Shown in pieces: positions 12,601 through 20,904 of a stretch of 64,000 bases of DNA (position 1 is its first letter; every line of letters begins with the position of its first letter). The stretch covers positions 28,074,043 through 28,138,042 of the forward strand of contig OX463849.1 in the NCBI GenBank assembly GCA_949825065.1, given 5' to 3'. A program made the position numbers and the translations under genes. Source of the DNA: Odontocerum albicorne (Eukaryota; Arthropoda; Insecta; Trichoptera; Odontoceridae). The notes under the pieces are model-generated. The model was not told where the DNA came from. It did no database searches and saw only the letters and a list, made by a program, of their open reading frames with translations.

Positions 12601-13023
12601 TCTCCCAGCATTTACATACATTCCAACAAATACCCAAGAATCAGATACCAAACAACAAGAAAATATATCCATCATATTTTTAGGGTGACGCATACGTCCG
12701 ATACATAAGTCTACTATTAATGACGAAGCTAGAAATTGAGATGAAAAAAATCCTGAAAGTAAAACTCAAATAAATTTAGCAATTAAGAACCAATTTCAGA
12801 TAATCATATACTTTTACCATATAATTTATCATTCAAGTTTTTTTTTATTCCATTGTGTTATGTAGGTAAATTCCAAATGCAAGTGTTGACTCGCTGCGGA
12901 CATGCAGTGCACGAGGACTGCCCTGAGGAAGTGGCACAGGTGATCTCCTCTTTCATGCTCCGGCACCGATTCACCGAGTCTGCGGCGCTGGACCCTGCCT
13001 TCAGGGTTATGCCCGCCTGTTAA
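458..13023 (+). CDS. PPME1: Protein phosphatase methylesterase 1, eight exons, 5' end outside window
   Basis: Exons: 458-656, 3516-3625, 3845-3999, 4850-4940, 5992-6057, 7974-8180, 9113-9270, 12866-13023 (stop TAA 13021-13023). All junctions are GT..AG and phases add up: one base completing a split codon, then 380 codons and the stop. The family removes the methyl ester from the C-terminal leucine of the PP2A catalytic subunit. It is an alpha/beta hydrolase with a Ser-Asp-His triad. Visible here: oxyanion-region LHGGGYSALSW (exon 1), nucleophile elbow GHSMGG (Ser codon 3912-3914), the Asp in VIDVVEGTAMDAL (3987-3989), and the His in CGHAVHED (12901-12903). An acidic/Pro-rich insert encoded by exon 6 sits where animal PME-1 has a variable loop. 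The first exon with the start codon must lie upstream of base 1. Introns hold a mariner, LINE pieces and SINEs. Identification is firm; only the N-terminus is missing. Confidence 0.95.
760..2317. repeat. Repeat R1 copy a, carrying mariner M1
   Basis: The sequence flanking M1 (about 795-829 and 2042-2317) is a close copy of 17450-17995, for example GTCTTTTCTAAGATGAAGAA on the left and CGGCCTTATTTGTGTGTATC on the right. It lacks the MITE found in copy b. A short direct repeat (AATATGCTAGT..) occurs at 764 and 2195. The family is unidentified. Confidence 0.8.
830..2041 (-). mobile_element. Full-length mariner M1, dead, in PPME1 intron
   Basis: A 1212-bp element with terminal inverted repeats TTAGGTGTACAAATAAG (start) and the complement of TTATTTGTACACCTGA (end). 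TA target duplications lie at 828-829 and 2042-2043. The minus-strand transposase begins near 1880 (MSFEPNKRHLRELLIYFFNL), with helix-turn-helix region and SGRPKVYED. Fragments in other frames continue it to VLLHPPYSPDIVPSDFHLF and LPERWEKVVASDGQYF near 905, so it is broken by several frameshifts. Its empty site is preserved at 17484. Confidence 0.92.
2318..3146 (-). mobile_element. Composite of DD41D-like mariner ends with a LINE scrap inside
   Basis: Bounded by GGGTCTTTCAAATTGAGCAG and its complement at 3124-3146. The minus strand encodes MDYFLWGYVKSQVYEND, the third-Asp block of a DD41D-type transposase. Bases 2930-3065 repeat 2385-2520 in inverted orientation. Between them, 2855-2935 reads as a LINE piece (FNYFGSIFSDDG). 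So two copies of the element's end now flank a LINE fragment. Confidence 0.7.
3165..3415 (+). mobile_element. LINE reverse-transcriptase fragment
   Basis: With stops, the + strand reads KIVYCAFVDGKAYDRMISDK (the FVDxxKAYDR block of reverse transcriptase) and then DVYRDRKVWHSVLSAFSDRE, the family's usual C-terminal motif. The middle of the element is missing. Confidence 0.65.
3516..3625 (+). CDS. PPME1: PPME1 exon: strand with FRGHGDTKT
   Basis: Acceptor TTTCTAG, donor GTAAGA. Encodes VEVSKMIHCQVVAIDFRGHG and DTLSG, the conserved hydrolase strand before the nucleophile elbow. The preceding intron is 2.86 kb and holds a complete mariner. Confidence 0.93.
3845..3999 (+). CDS. PPME1: PPME1 exon: catalytic Ser and Asp
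   Basis: Acceptor ATTTCAG, donor GTAAAT. Contains IGHSMGGAIAVRVA (nucleophile Ser codon 3912-3914) and LGLAVIDVVEG (triad Asp codon 3987-3989). Confidence 0.95.
4125..4690 (-). repeat. Repeat family R4, two adjacent copies
   Basis: 4125-4460 is the reverse complement of 61225-61545; 4475-4690 resembles 38060-38220 and the flanks of the R3 element at 59.6 kb. Diagnostic blocks are AGAGAGCAAACTC..CAAGGGCACTC and CCACTATTATTGACA. No open frame. Type unknown; non-autonomous. Confidence 0.7.
4850..4940 (+). CDS. PPME1: PPME1 exon: TAMDALSSMQSFLRGRP
   Basis: Acceptor ATTTCAG, donor GTATGT. Encodes TAMDALSSMQSFLRGRP and SIEHAIEW. This part of the family lies next to the active site and contributes to PP2A tail recognition (family knowledge). 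Confidence 0.93.
5228..5442 (+). mobile_element. tRNA-derived SINE (SINE-1), best copy
   Basis: The tRNA-like head has box A TGGCCTAGTTGG and box B GGTTCAAATCC (5285-5295). A body with CAGTCTAGTTTTCACTTAAG and a tail with GCCATGTGGCAATAAG follow. Not a working tRNA: the head is followed by SINE body and repeated at least six times in the window. The same body recurs at 13.2, 23.6, 33.2, 49.2, 56.3, 56.5 and 57.0 kb. Confidence 0.85.
5992..6057 (+). CDS. PPME1: PPME1 exon: VRSGQTRNIESAKVSMPGQ
   Basis: A 66-bp exon between TTTTCCAG and GTGAGT. Split codons on both sides join in frame (TG+T before, AA+T after). Confidence 0.9.
6115..6200 (+). mobile_element. LINE fragment with the YADD catalytic box
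   Basis: Reads CELLYADDMVVLSERC, the reverse-transcriptase active-site motif. Less than 90 bp survives. It lies in a PPME1 intron and runs into a SINE-2 copy. Confidence 0.6.
6200..6360 (+). mobile_element. SINE-2 copy, tRNA-like head
   Basis: Contains box B-like GGTTCGAACTCC followed by GCACTGTGCTACTC and GTAACCGGTGAGTGCTGGTA. The same sequence is found in reverse orientation at 13838-14050, which defines the family. Confidence 0.6.
6880..7870. other. PPME1 intron, no clear feature except weak LINE-like text
   Basis: AT-rich and featureless to about 7530. At 7530-7870 GC rises and short frames look like degraded LINE C-terminal sequence (lysine/arginine-rich with 'RW.WLG'-like words), too decayed to place. 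Confidence 0.3.
7974..8180 (+). CDS. PPME1: PPME1 exon: acidic/Pro-rich variable loop
   Basis: Acceptor TATTTCAG, donor GTAAGT at 8181. Encodes a low-complexity stretch with ENYESTDSDDPNSLGPPAK and EEPSDPPANQESFKPP, ending IKEEAKK. In animal PME-1 this position is a variable acidic insert. The 3' end of the exon and its donor are duplicated just downstream (8200-8224), but only the first donor keeps the frame open. Confidence 0.85.
8270..8900 (-). mobile_element. CR1/Jockey-like LINE 3' end with minisatellite tail
   Basis: On the minus strand about 8750-8870 reads CFANRVVISWNKLPN and LKQFKNC.KKFL, the typical C-terminus of CR1/Jockey-type reverse-transcriptase proteins. Then follows an array of about five imperfect 72-74-bp units (8340-8695; core GGAAACAAAACACCACC). 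Related ends lie at 41030, 47.7 and 48.1 kb. Confidence 0.65.
8340..8695. repeat. 72-74-bp minisatellite in LINE 3' tail
   Basis: Units start near 8388, 8459, 8532, 8606 and 8680, each with GAAACAAAACACC.CC followed by AGTTTG..TCAAGCAAA. Single units recur at the other ends of this LINE family in the window (47.7 and 48.2 kb). Confidence 0.75.
9113..9270 (+). CDS. PPME1: PPME1 exon: WRIDLSRTERFWPGWFSGLS
   Basis: Acceptor CCCTCCAG, donor GTATTT. Encodes WRIDLSRTERFWPGWFSGLS, PPKLLLLASISGLDRELT and VGQMQ, one of the best-conserved parts of the family. Confidence 0.95.
9630..9860 (+). repeat. Repeat R7 (probable LINE tail), copy 1
   Basis: Shares TATCGAAGGTTGGCTGCCAT..GGCAATCCTTATTCT and TTCTTAAGTCAAGAGATA with 20170-20330 and 31388-31555. 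No intact coding. Lies in the last PPME1 intron. Confidence 0.6.
10316..10445 (+). mobile_element. tRNA-like SINE fragment, diverged
   Basis: ACCGTGATCTAATGGATAGC resembles a tRNA-type box A; AGATTAGATTCTTAGCGG may be a decayed box B, and TAGACTGGTTTAACACAT resembles the SINE-1 body. Single, degenerate copy. Confidence 0.4.
10487..10942. mobile_element. MITE family R2, copy a
   Basis: Copy of 53545-54044 (for example GGTAGGAGCCTCGCTT and GCGAGTTAGGCGACATATCC). Ends are inverted: GACCTCAGCCACAC on the left and GTGTGGCCTCGACC on the right. Inside, several CACTGCACGCTTCGCGCCACG-type words invert on each other. No coding; superfamily not identified. Confidence 0.75.
10960..11940. other. PPME1 intron, unassigned repeat-like DNA
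   Basis: Contains a poly-T/TTTA tract at 11041-11070, as at the reversed tail of a LINE, then TACATCACGCTAAATC twice (11320-11375). No reading frame of note. Possibly the 3' tail of a minus-strand LINE whose body is the fragment at 11940-12062. Confidence 0.35.
11940..12062 (-). mobile_element. LINE reverse-transcriptase fragment (FAED box)
   Basis: The minus strand reads INNIAFAEDMLILAENIDDL, matching the YADD-box region of LINE reverse transcriptase with the second catalytic Asp context changed (AED for ADD). It is cut off at 12062 by the R3 element. Confidence 0.6.
12070..12704 (-). mobile_element. R3 element copy a (GTAT-ended, 7-bp TSD)
   Basis: Reverse complement of the elements at 31585 and 59714. 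Flanks ATAGGTT (12063-12069) and ATAAGTC (12705-12711) agree at five of seven positions. It carries an extra internal duplication of the terminal block (GCATACGTTCGATACAG at about 12574 and GCATACGTCCGATAC near 12690). No credible protein. Confidence 0.75.
12866..13023 (+). CDS. PPME1: PPME1 terminal exon: catalytic His and stop
   Basis: Acceptor TTATGTAG. Encodes GKFQMQVLTRCGHAVHED with the triad His (CAT 12901-12903), then EEVAQVISSFMLRHRFTE and a C-terminus VMPAC. Stop TAA at 13021-13023. Confidence 0.95.
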
Positions 13024-13197
13024 GCAGCCACCATCACAATCATCCATCCGCTGAAAGCAGTACAAATGGATTCCTTACATTTTTTTGGCAGTTTCTCTGT
13101 GGATATACTCGTATAAGTTAAAACAGTTTTATTTCACTAATATTTTATTTTCATATTCAACCGATTTCGGAACTCCGTCCATTCTCGAGATTAGTTA

Positions 13198-13396
13198 TAA
13201 ACTACCTCTGTAGCCTAGTTGGTAAGATCCTTGACTTCAACCTGGGGGTTCCGGTTTCGATTCTTAGTGGTACCTAAAAGAAAAGCTCCAGTCTGGTAGT
13301 GAGTTCATCTGGTAACAACACTCACTGTTGCCATGTTGGCAACAAGGTTCAAACACATATAGCATGTGTTGGTAGTACTACCACACGTCTAGTAAT
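13198..13396 (+). mobile_element. SINE-1 copy, diverged
   Basis: Box A-like TAGCCTAGTTGG and box B-like GGTTTCGATTC, then CTCCAGTCTGGTAGTGAG. The tail has been replaced by a short inverted stretch (GTTGCCATGTTGGCAAC). Confidence 0.65.
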
Positions 13397-13837
13397 GTTG
13401 CCAACATGTGCATAAATGAACTACAAGCTCCGAGACTACTTCAGTGGTTTTAAATCTGAATGCTCGATTACTGGAGATGAAGACAATATTGTCTACAAGC
13501 CATTTTCTTCAACATATCTGAATCACCATTTCAGATATATTGAAGGGCATGATATGAAAAAAAGAGGAATCCAAAAAGTAAAACAAGATTTTTTATTTTT
13601 CCATTTTTACTTTGTGGAACTGTATAATGATATTTAAGACACGATTTACTTTGTAAATTCCACTTTTACAATGTTACTATTGCAACTCGAATATTAAACT
13701 CCTTTTCATCAGGCAAATTGAACATTAATTCTATGTAACCTTGTTGTTGCTGGGTCTCGCTGTCGAGGATCCTTTCACCGTGCCAACATTAATTCTATTG
13801 AAAAGCGAAGCTGTGCTGTGGAGTTTATTTTAAATAA

Positions 13838-14050
13838 GTGAGCCATTGCATACCAGCAAACTCATTGACTACACCGCTGTACTGGATCCGATTGCACACC
13901 GAAAGAATACATATACCCCCGAATACCAGGTGGAAAAAATGCTTATGTCATTCGAAGGGAGTAGCACAGTGCAGGATTCGAATCGGCGACCTTCCACATG
14001 GAACTGCAGTGCATTACCGCACAGCCATTTACCTCAATAACCTGAGAATC
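13838..14050 (-). mobile_element. SINE-2 copy, reverse orientation
   Basis: The complement contains box B GATTCGAATCC and GCACTGTGCTACTCCC, then GTGTGCAATCGGATCCAGTA and GCTGGTATGCAATGGCTCAC. Aligns to 6200-6360 over its body. Open frames on the + strand here are chance. Confidence 0.65.
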
Positions 14051-14581
14051 ATATGAAGAGGTTGTGGTGGGGAACATTTCAAATGGAAATATTGGAAGAA
14101 GTGCCGATATACTTTGGGTCATACGATTTTTGATATTTTTCTTAAGCCTGCGACAATAGTATGGCTTTTACAGATACTCGAACTGGGTGTTACTTTGTTT
14201 CCTATTTATTGGCAGATGGACTCATCCAGTCAGGGTTGGTGTTACCAACTTTTCCATATAATTCTGCCACAGCGTTTAATAAATTTTAATTATTCTTATT
14301 TCAGTTTGTAATTTTTTTATGAGTATAGATCGATCCTGAAAACGGTTGGATGGAAAAATGAAACTATTGGAATAAAACAGTTTATATTATGTTAATAACC
14401 AAATTCACAAATGGTTTACTTTGAACACCGAAAGTGTTAATTGTTTAAGTTTAATGATGACTATTATAGCGTGACCAGTGTGAGTAGTCCTATGAGACAA
14501 AGTAGAGATTACATTCCCACAGAATCCAAATCTATCTTTATGTTCACGTAGAGGTGATGCAAAATTGACACCAATCTACAT

Positions 14582-16131
14582 CATAGGTTCTCAACCTTAT
14601 TTTGCCCACCGCCCACTTTGAGAATATTTTTTTTTCTAAAGCCCCCCAATTTTTTTTACTTGCGAATCTGAAACAGCTATTGCCACGATTATATTTAAAT
14701 GTGTAATATTATATACTATAGTCGTAAGATAGGATATGACCCTATCCTATTTCTGAGTTTAAAGAAGACTGTTTCAATGAGAACAATTAAAACGCATACT
14801 TAATTATATTGAAAAGTTTTTTTATTAACATTCCAAAGACATTGAATTTATAACTTATCTAATGAAAAGGTTGAATTTGATGCATTTTAAGGAGTTTGTT
14901 AATATTAGGCTCGATTTTACTTAAAAACAACTGTAAGTCGCCGCGTTCAGTAACATGGAGCCGATTTCTCTTTTTAGTTACCAATGTTGCTACAGCACTA
15001 AATCCACGTTCAGCTAAATAGGAAGATGGGAATGCTATCAGAAATCGTTGAACAAGTCCGTCATCGTCTTGATTAGAAGCTGATGAAAAAAGTTTTGATA
15101 TAGTTGGCTGAATTTCGTACTTCTTTTTCATGTCTTGAAAATAGGTCACATCTTTGTCTTTCTTATCCGGGTGCATTTTATTAAAATGATCTTGAAGCCT
15201 AGAAGGCTACATCGCTTCATTTGAAAATGTTTTTTGACAAATAAGGCACACTGGCGATGATGGATTTGTGGGATTTTCGATAAATCCGTATTTAATATAA
15301 TCCACACTATACTGCCGTCTCTTCTTTTTTGCTTCCGACATGGTTTTTACTTTACAGATACGTGAGTAGTAGTAGTGAAAAGATCAACTTTTAAAACCCT
15401 GTCATCAATTGCGCGCGATAATGCTAATGAAAATAAAATGAACAATCACTGCCTTTATATAGGCTGGAGACGTATTACACTCATCGACAGGAATAAGATA
15501 AACATGCAGTGACTCGTTTATAACACCCGGCGCGGAAGTAAAGCGCGGGGGCAAGGGTGATGCGGGAGCAGAGTGCGGGTTAGAACAAGCACAGATAATA
15601 CTGTCAATTCTTTGCAATCCTGCAAGATCCTTAAAATTACGTTATTTAACAAAAACTTGTTATAACTGAATTGCTACAAGCATATTTTTTGCTATTTTTT
15701 ATTAACAGGCTTTTGTTAACTTTACCTGTATTTATATATGAGATATTTCACGTGAAATTGGAAGATTTGAAAATTTTAAATTCAAATCTAAAATTCAAAA
15801 TTTTTATATCATCCAATTTAATGTAGATCTGAATGTAATGGAATCTTTAAGTTCAATTTTCATCCACTTCCCGAAATATGGGAATTTTCGCACACGTGAT
15901 AAAAATGATTAAAATACATACAATAACAAAAATTAACCAATATTAAAGTTTACTTTAGTTAGTACGTGATTAGCGTGTTTTTTTTGTCTTTTTTAGACTA
16001 TATTTTTTTAATCTGCCCCCGCCCCTCCGTGCCATCTCAACGCCCCCTAATTTTCTCTGGGTCTTCTACTGCCCCCTTGAAAGTCTCAAACGCCCAAAAG
16101 GGGGCATTATCACCCACGTTGAGAACCTATG
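14582..16131 (-). mobile_element. Complete, internally deleted hAT transposon
   Basis: An 8-bp duplication ATCTACAT (14574-14581 and 16132-16139) flanks inverted ends CATAGGTTCTCAAC / GTTGAGAACCTATG. On the minus strand an ATG at 15341 starts a 161-codon frame to 14859: MSEAKKKRRQYSVDYIKYGF, a BED-like finger CLICQKTF..HFNKMH (one stop, TAG, inside), then directly the C-terminal hAT dimerisation region SSYLAERGFSAV and NRLHVTERGDLQLFLSKIEP. The catalytic middle is gone with the frame preserved. Resembles the ZBED5/SCAND3-type hAT lineage (inference from the words SYLAERGFS and CLIC). Confidence 0.88.
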
Positions 16132-16243
16132 ATCTACATTATGCCAGATTTGGAGTCGACCTTAATGGATTAATAAATAACCTTTTTTACTACACTCCAA
16201 GGGTGCCTAGGTGTCAAAGTAACATCCCTCAAATAGTGTGAAC

Positions 16244-16826
16244 TTAATCTTTCCCTTCCTGTGCTAAAAAAATCCGCCCGTTTCGGTGTTGTTTATTCAA
16301 TACACATGTAAAAATTCGTAAAAATAAGAATATTCATAGCCAATCGCCTAAATTAATTAAATTTGAAGTCAAAAGTGATAATAATTTAAATTTAATTGCT
16401 AAAAACATCGGCCAACATTCACAAAACGGGCAAAGCGACCACTTCTACTGAAAGCCGCCGATCTGCTGAGCAAGAGAAGTGAGCGAACTGAGATTCTATA
16501 TCTTACGTTCCCATACATCGAAGTAGAATGAGACGTGAATAACGTTGCTTCCTCACCCATAGCGGCTTTTTAGAATGAATATACCTACGTCACACACTGG
16601 CATATGTTTGATTTTATTGGTGAATTTATTCCCGATTTTCACAAAATATCTCTGATGTGGCCGATAAGTGCTAATTATTAATAATATTATTTTTTTCATT
16701 CAATGCGTAAATGTATTACGGAGGAATACCTAAAATCTGAACCCAGTATTTATTATATTTATAGAGATATTAAAGTTTTTAGAAGCAATGTGTACTAGTT
16801 ACACATCACAGGACAGGAAGGGTTAA
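16244..16826. mobile_element. TTAA (piggyBac-like) MITE, family P1
   Basis: TTAA at both ends (16244-16247, 16823-16826) with inverted ends TCTTTCCCTTCCTGTGCT and AGGACAGGAAGGG. AT-rich interior, no coding. A truncated relative starts at 38469. Confidence 0.75.
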
Positions 16827-17261
16827 TAAGCCTCTTGAATGCCTCTAACCCATCAGCCTACCTGTTATCCAAAAGAAATTGATTCTAAGAAAGCCTTCCT
16901 TGTCTCTATATTAAATTACATTGTTCTGTGGGTTTTGGTAGATTTAATAAAAATATAGTTCATTTGTTATAAGAATATTGTCTATGTCATCACAGTTATT
17001 TGACCAAAGGAATTTGTCTATTGTTTTTTCTCATAAGACTTTTTATACTGGTCAAGTTTACGTAATTTGTTTTATATGTATCTTTTTTGACCTTTTATTA
17101 TTTTTGTATTGGTATAGTTCCTCTTTTCCACTTACACAAAGGCTACACTCAAGTTTGTCTCAAACAATACGTTAAAATTATTAATTAACAACACAACCAT
17201 AAAATGATGCAACGTAATATTGTTTATGATGTTGAAACCATAAACAATATATTTTATAAAT

Positions 17262-17428
17262 TTTTAATAAAATAAATAGAACACATATTTTTTATTTTGT
17301 ATTATTTGAGTTCACTTCTGGTTTCAAAGACCTCCGTCTTCCTCGTCAGGTGAAGTTCTGAACTCAAATAAAACGGTTGTGAATACAAAATAAAAAATTA
17401 ATGTTATATTTATTTTATTGAAAATTTA
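17262..17428. repeat. Small foldback element
   Basis: Imperfect inverted repeat: AATTTTTAATAAAATAAATA..TTATTTTGTATTATTTGAGT on the left, mirrored by AACTCAAATAAAAC.. and TATTTATTTTATTGAAAATT on the right, around CCTCCGTCTTCCTCGTCAGG. Confidence 0.6.
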
Positions 17429-17449
17429 TAAACATAACACCACAAAGTG

Positions 17450-17995
17450 AAACAAACGTCTTTTCTAAGATGAAGAAATGTTATATTTTTGTTGATATCT
17501 TTGATTTCTAGATCAAAAAGTTCAATTTTGTATTCAAATACGGCCTTATTTGTGTGTATCAAAGAATAACTATAATATATGTACAGTACTCGGTGATAAG
17601 TAATACACATCGGGCTTAAGAGACTGTCGGCCATAATCGGCTAACTTCGGCTTTGTAGAGCGTCATCTCTGTCATTCATACACGTGTTCCGTCGCGATTT
17701 GTCAGTCGTTGTCAAGACAGAGTTGCAACAGAGACAACGCTCTATGATGCCGAAGTTAGCCGATTATGGCCGACAGTCTCTTTCTTAAGCCCAATGTGTA
17801 TTACTTATCGCCGGGTACTGTATTTTATTTGTATGAATCAATTACAATTTTAACTATTTTAAATTACTCAGTTAATATGCTAGTCTCAATTAAAAAACGT
17901 AATAAACAAGAAACTAACTGCTTAGTAATTATCTATACTGAATTTTATTATTTTTAAGAATAATACTGAAATGAGTTTTTTTATCCTAAATATAG
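17450..17995. repeat. Repeat R1 copy b, empty for mariner M1
   Basis: Matches the flanks of M1. The site GAAATGTTATATTTTTGTTG at 17475-17494 is what copy a would look like before the mariner inserted at TA (17484-17485). Copy b instead carries a MITE at 17584-17820. Confidence 0.85.
17584..17820. mobile_element. 237-bp MITE with ~70-bp terminal inverted repeats, TA target
   Basis: Ends CAGTACTCGGTGATAAGTAA and TTACTTATCGCCGGGTACTG, inverted over about 70 bp (including GACTGTCGGCCATAATCGGC). TA at 17582-17583 and 17821-17822. The empty site exists in R1 copy a near 2135 (ATGTATGTATTTTATTTTTA). Confidence 0.9.
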
Positions 17996-18515
17996 GGTCT
18001 TTCAAATCGAGCGGTTTTTTTGTATTAAATTTTTTTTAATTCTTGAATAAAACACAAAATTTGCTTTGATTTCAAAAAACTTTTTATTGTTCATTGAAGT
18101 ATAATGTATGACATTTAAACACAAAAAACAATATCTCCCAAATGTCCACCTCTTGCAGCTTCACAGATGTCCACTCTTTTGTTAAAATTATCGATGACAT
18201 TTTGGCATAATTGCAATTCTAACTCACCAATAACGCAAATAATTTTGTCATTCTTATAGACCTGGCTTTTCACGTAACCCCAGAGAAAATAGTCCAACGG
18301 TGTCAGATCACATGATCTTGGTGGCCAATTAACATCACCATTTCCGGAAATTACAATATATAAAATAATTCTCAATTTGAACGTGTTGTATTGTATACGA
18401 CTCCGTTTTTATAAATTTCGTACATTACACTTCTCAAATGTCACAAGACCCAGGCAAGTTCGCGACACCATCTGTGTTTTATCCAAGAATTTAAAAAACC
18501 GCTCAATTTGAAAGA
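17996..18515 (-). mobile_element. Internally deleted DD41D-like mariner, second copy
   Basis: Same terminal repeat as the 2318 element (GGGTCTTTCAAATCGAGCGG, and CCGCTCAATTTGAAAGAACC at the right end). The minus-strand fragment NWPPRSCDLTPLDYFLWGYV and RGGHLGDIVF is the C-terminal part of the transposase; the rest is deleted. It sits directly after R1 copy b, as in copy a, so the two were duplicated together. Confidence 0.8.
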
Positions 18516-18519
18516 ACCT

Positions 18520-19369
18520 TCAGTTTGTTTTATTTATGATATTTATTGCAAATATTTTTATCCATGTCATTTCAACATAACTTTATATAGTTACTACTCG
18601 AAGCAGTTTATGTATAAATGCTGTTAAATTTTGGATTTTTAGTTACTAATAGTTAAAACTATGAAATTCTATTGCTGCCAACAATTAACAATTATTACAC
18701 TAACTCAATAGTTATGATGTTTTGTTTTTCTTATATTTTTTCATATATACTATAATAGCTTTAAAAATATTCAGACTCTTTTAGTTGTTTTTTCAAGATC
18801 GTATATTTTTGTTATAGAAAGTAACACAAATGTCACGATTCTATTGAATGAGTTAGTATTAATATTATTTATATAGAACTATTTCAGCATTTTTTATACG
18901 TAATTTTTCATTATTTTCTTGAAAGTTGTGTAATAGACTGGTAAGAAATTCATCACGAATAATAATCACACATCACGAGAATATCCGGAAATTCTTCAAA
19001 TATTTATATCACATATTTTAGCCACTAAGATCAGTCGAATTAACAGCCTCAGACTTCTTTTGGTGGAATTATTTGATAGTTCAAGTGTAGTCACGGACAG
19101 CATAGAAACAAAATTCACCAAGAATCTGCTATCTGTAATGTTAAATATGTCATAAAAAATGCACATGACAAATACAATTTTTGGAAATTGTTAATTAAAA
19201 ATTATAAGAACTGAATAAAAATCATATTAAAAAATTATAGGCACACCAAATCAGATGTTGGCATTTGCGCCACTTATTTATGGAGTACAGTAGAACGCCG
19301 ATTATTTGAGGCTCAATTATCCGTGAGTTGGATGAACCGTGGTTTTTTAGTGTAAATTTTTTTTAGTAA
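18520..19369. other. Intergenic AT-rich DNA, nothing identified
   Basis: No frame, repeat or motif that I can support, apart from poly-A/T runs. Confidence 0.5.
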
Positions 19370-19611
19370 TTAACCCTGAGAGCGCTATGAGAAAAAAATA
19401 TAATTGTCTATCTAGTGCTGAAATATATTTACGATTCGGACGTTCGTGATAAATATTTATTTTAAACAACAAAAAAACAAATATTTTTACAACATAAATA
19501 TATTTTAGAATATGTAACCTTGTATTCTAAATGAATGATATTCATTTAGAATACAAGGGTAGAACAAATTTCTTCCACTGATATAGCAGTGCGCCGATCT
19601 CTCAGGGTTAA
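19370..19611. mobile_element. TTAA MITE, family P2, with a perfect internal hairpin
   Basis: TTAA at both ends with inverted ends CCCTGAGAG / CTCTCAGGG. At 19518-19558 a perfect 19-bp stem (CCTTGTATTCTAAATGAAT) closes on a 3-base loop. Confidence 0.75.
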
Positions 19612-20169
19612 TAAACATCCACATTTTGAAAATTACAAAGCAATGACCTAAACTGTGATAAAATCTATTGTTTACATTTTACCAATTAACTAGCTCTAGC
19701 AAGTTGGCAGTATTTCCCCCTTGTGCACACCAATACGAAAATATGTGGATTCGGGGCTTCTTAATATAGTTTCCGCGCTATGATACCGATGTTCAGCGAT
19801 TTTATTTGTCAGAAAGTTTGTTCGTGTACTCATCTTGCGTAACAAAATTTATCTAACATTTCAACTCTTAAAATCCGGTCTCGAGTTTCCCCTAATCACC
19901 ATAGATAATTGATGCTCTACTATATTTTCAAAAATTGTTTGAAATCTTAGTTTTTTTTTAACTTTTAATCTTATCGGCACCACTGATGTGATTTTCAGTT
20001 GTCAAACGGCAATATATTGGTTAAGGAGTTCAAATGACATTTTAACAGATTTAGCAAGCAGATTCATTATTTCTGGTAAAAGTGATATGACCATACTATA
20101 TGGTTGTTAAGTTTCTTAACAAATAAAAAGGTTAAAGTACCACTTCAGCTGTACTGAAGTTTACTTATT

Positions 20170-20330
20170 TTTCAACTTCTTTTTGAGATGCTGTCTGCAA
20201 TCGAAGGGTGGCTACTTTGCAATCCTTATTTTGTTCATTGCAACCCGGAACAAATCAGTAAAATTACATCCAAACCTCCCCTGCAAGTTCTTAAGCCAAG
20301 ATATGTGGGGTCTTCCTCTGTCTCATTTGC
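20170..20330 (+). repeat. Repeat R7, copy 2
   Basis: ATCGAAGGGTGGCTACTTTG and TTCTTAAGCCAAGATATG align with 9630-9780 and 31388-31520. Confidence 0.55.
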
Positions 20331-20904
20331 TATTATTTTTTCCCTAGATGATGAAGTTTGATTTCCACTGTTCATGGAAAAAAAAATCACTTGATCTTTA
20401 AAAAAAAAGAATATTTGAACAATAGTTTTATGTTTGTCTGATGTCACATTTAGTTTTTTTTTAAATGTAGCAATAAAGTGGATTAAATTTTATTGTACTT
20501 TTTTCTAGTGGAAATTTTTCTATGACTATGCACAATAGTTTTTTCCATTATCTGATTTAATTCTTATTTCTCTAACTTCTATTTATTTTACTGAAAAAAA
20601 TGTTTTAAGTGAGCTGTAATAATGAAATTATTTAATAAACAATGTAAATCAATTCATTATATAAGTTATTATTGCTTATTTCAACTGTTAAAAATATTAT
20701 GGCATTAACACTGCTTGAATTTTTTATGTATATAAATGGATTGTAAACTAAACACTATGAGGTGTCGGTGATGAGGTAGTTTATAAAAATATTATTAAAT
20801 ATATGCATTTTATTTTTACAGCCTTTTAAGTGACCTTTGTCACTAAAAGGCTATGTGTAAGTTAAGGATTCTAATTTTTTTAGAATACAAATTGATTGAT
20901 TGTA

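Larger units (their letters stand above)
13024..14581. other. Downstream of PPME1: 3' UTR and repeats
   Basis: After the PPME1 stop come two SINEs and about 300 bp (13400-13700) with a chance open frame. 13130-13200 contains CCGATTTCGGAACTCCGTCC, like the ends of small foldback elements. No convincing gene. Confidence 0.4.

Noticed and set aside
12195..12708. 67- and 142-codon + frames
   Set aside because: They lie wholly inside R3 copy a. The other two R3 copies do not keep the frame.
13416..13637. 73-codon frame after PPME1, as a possible small gene
   Set aside because: No splice signals, no recognisable motif and AT-driven composition; most likely chance.
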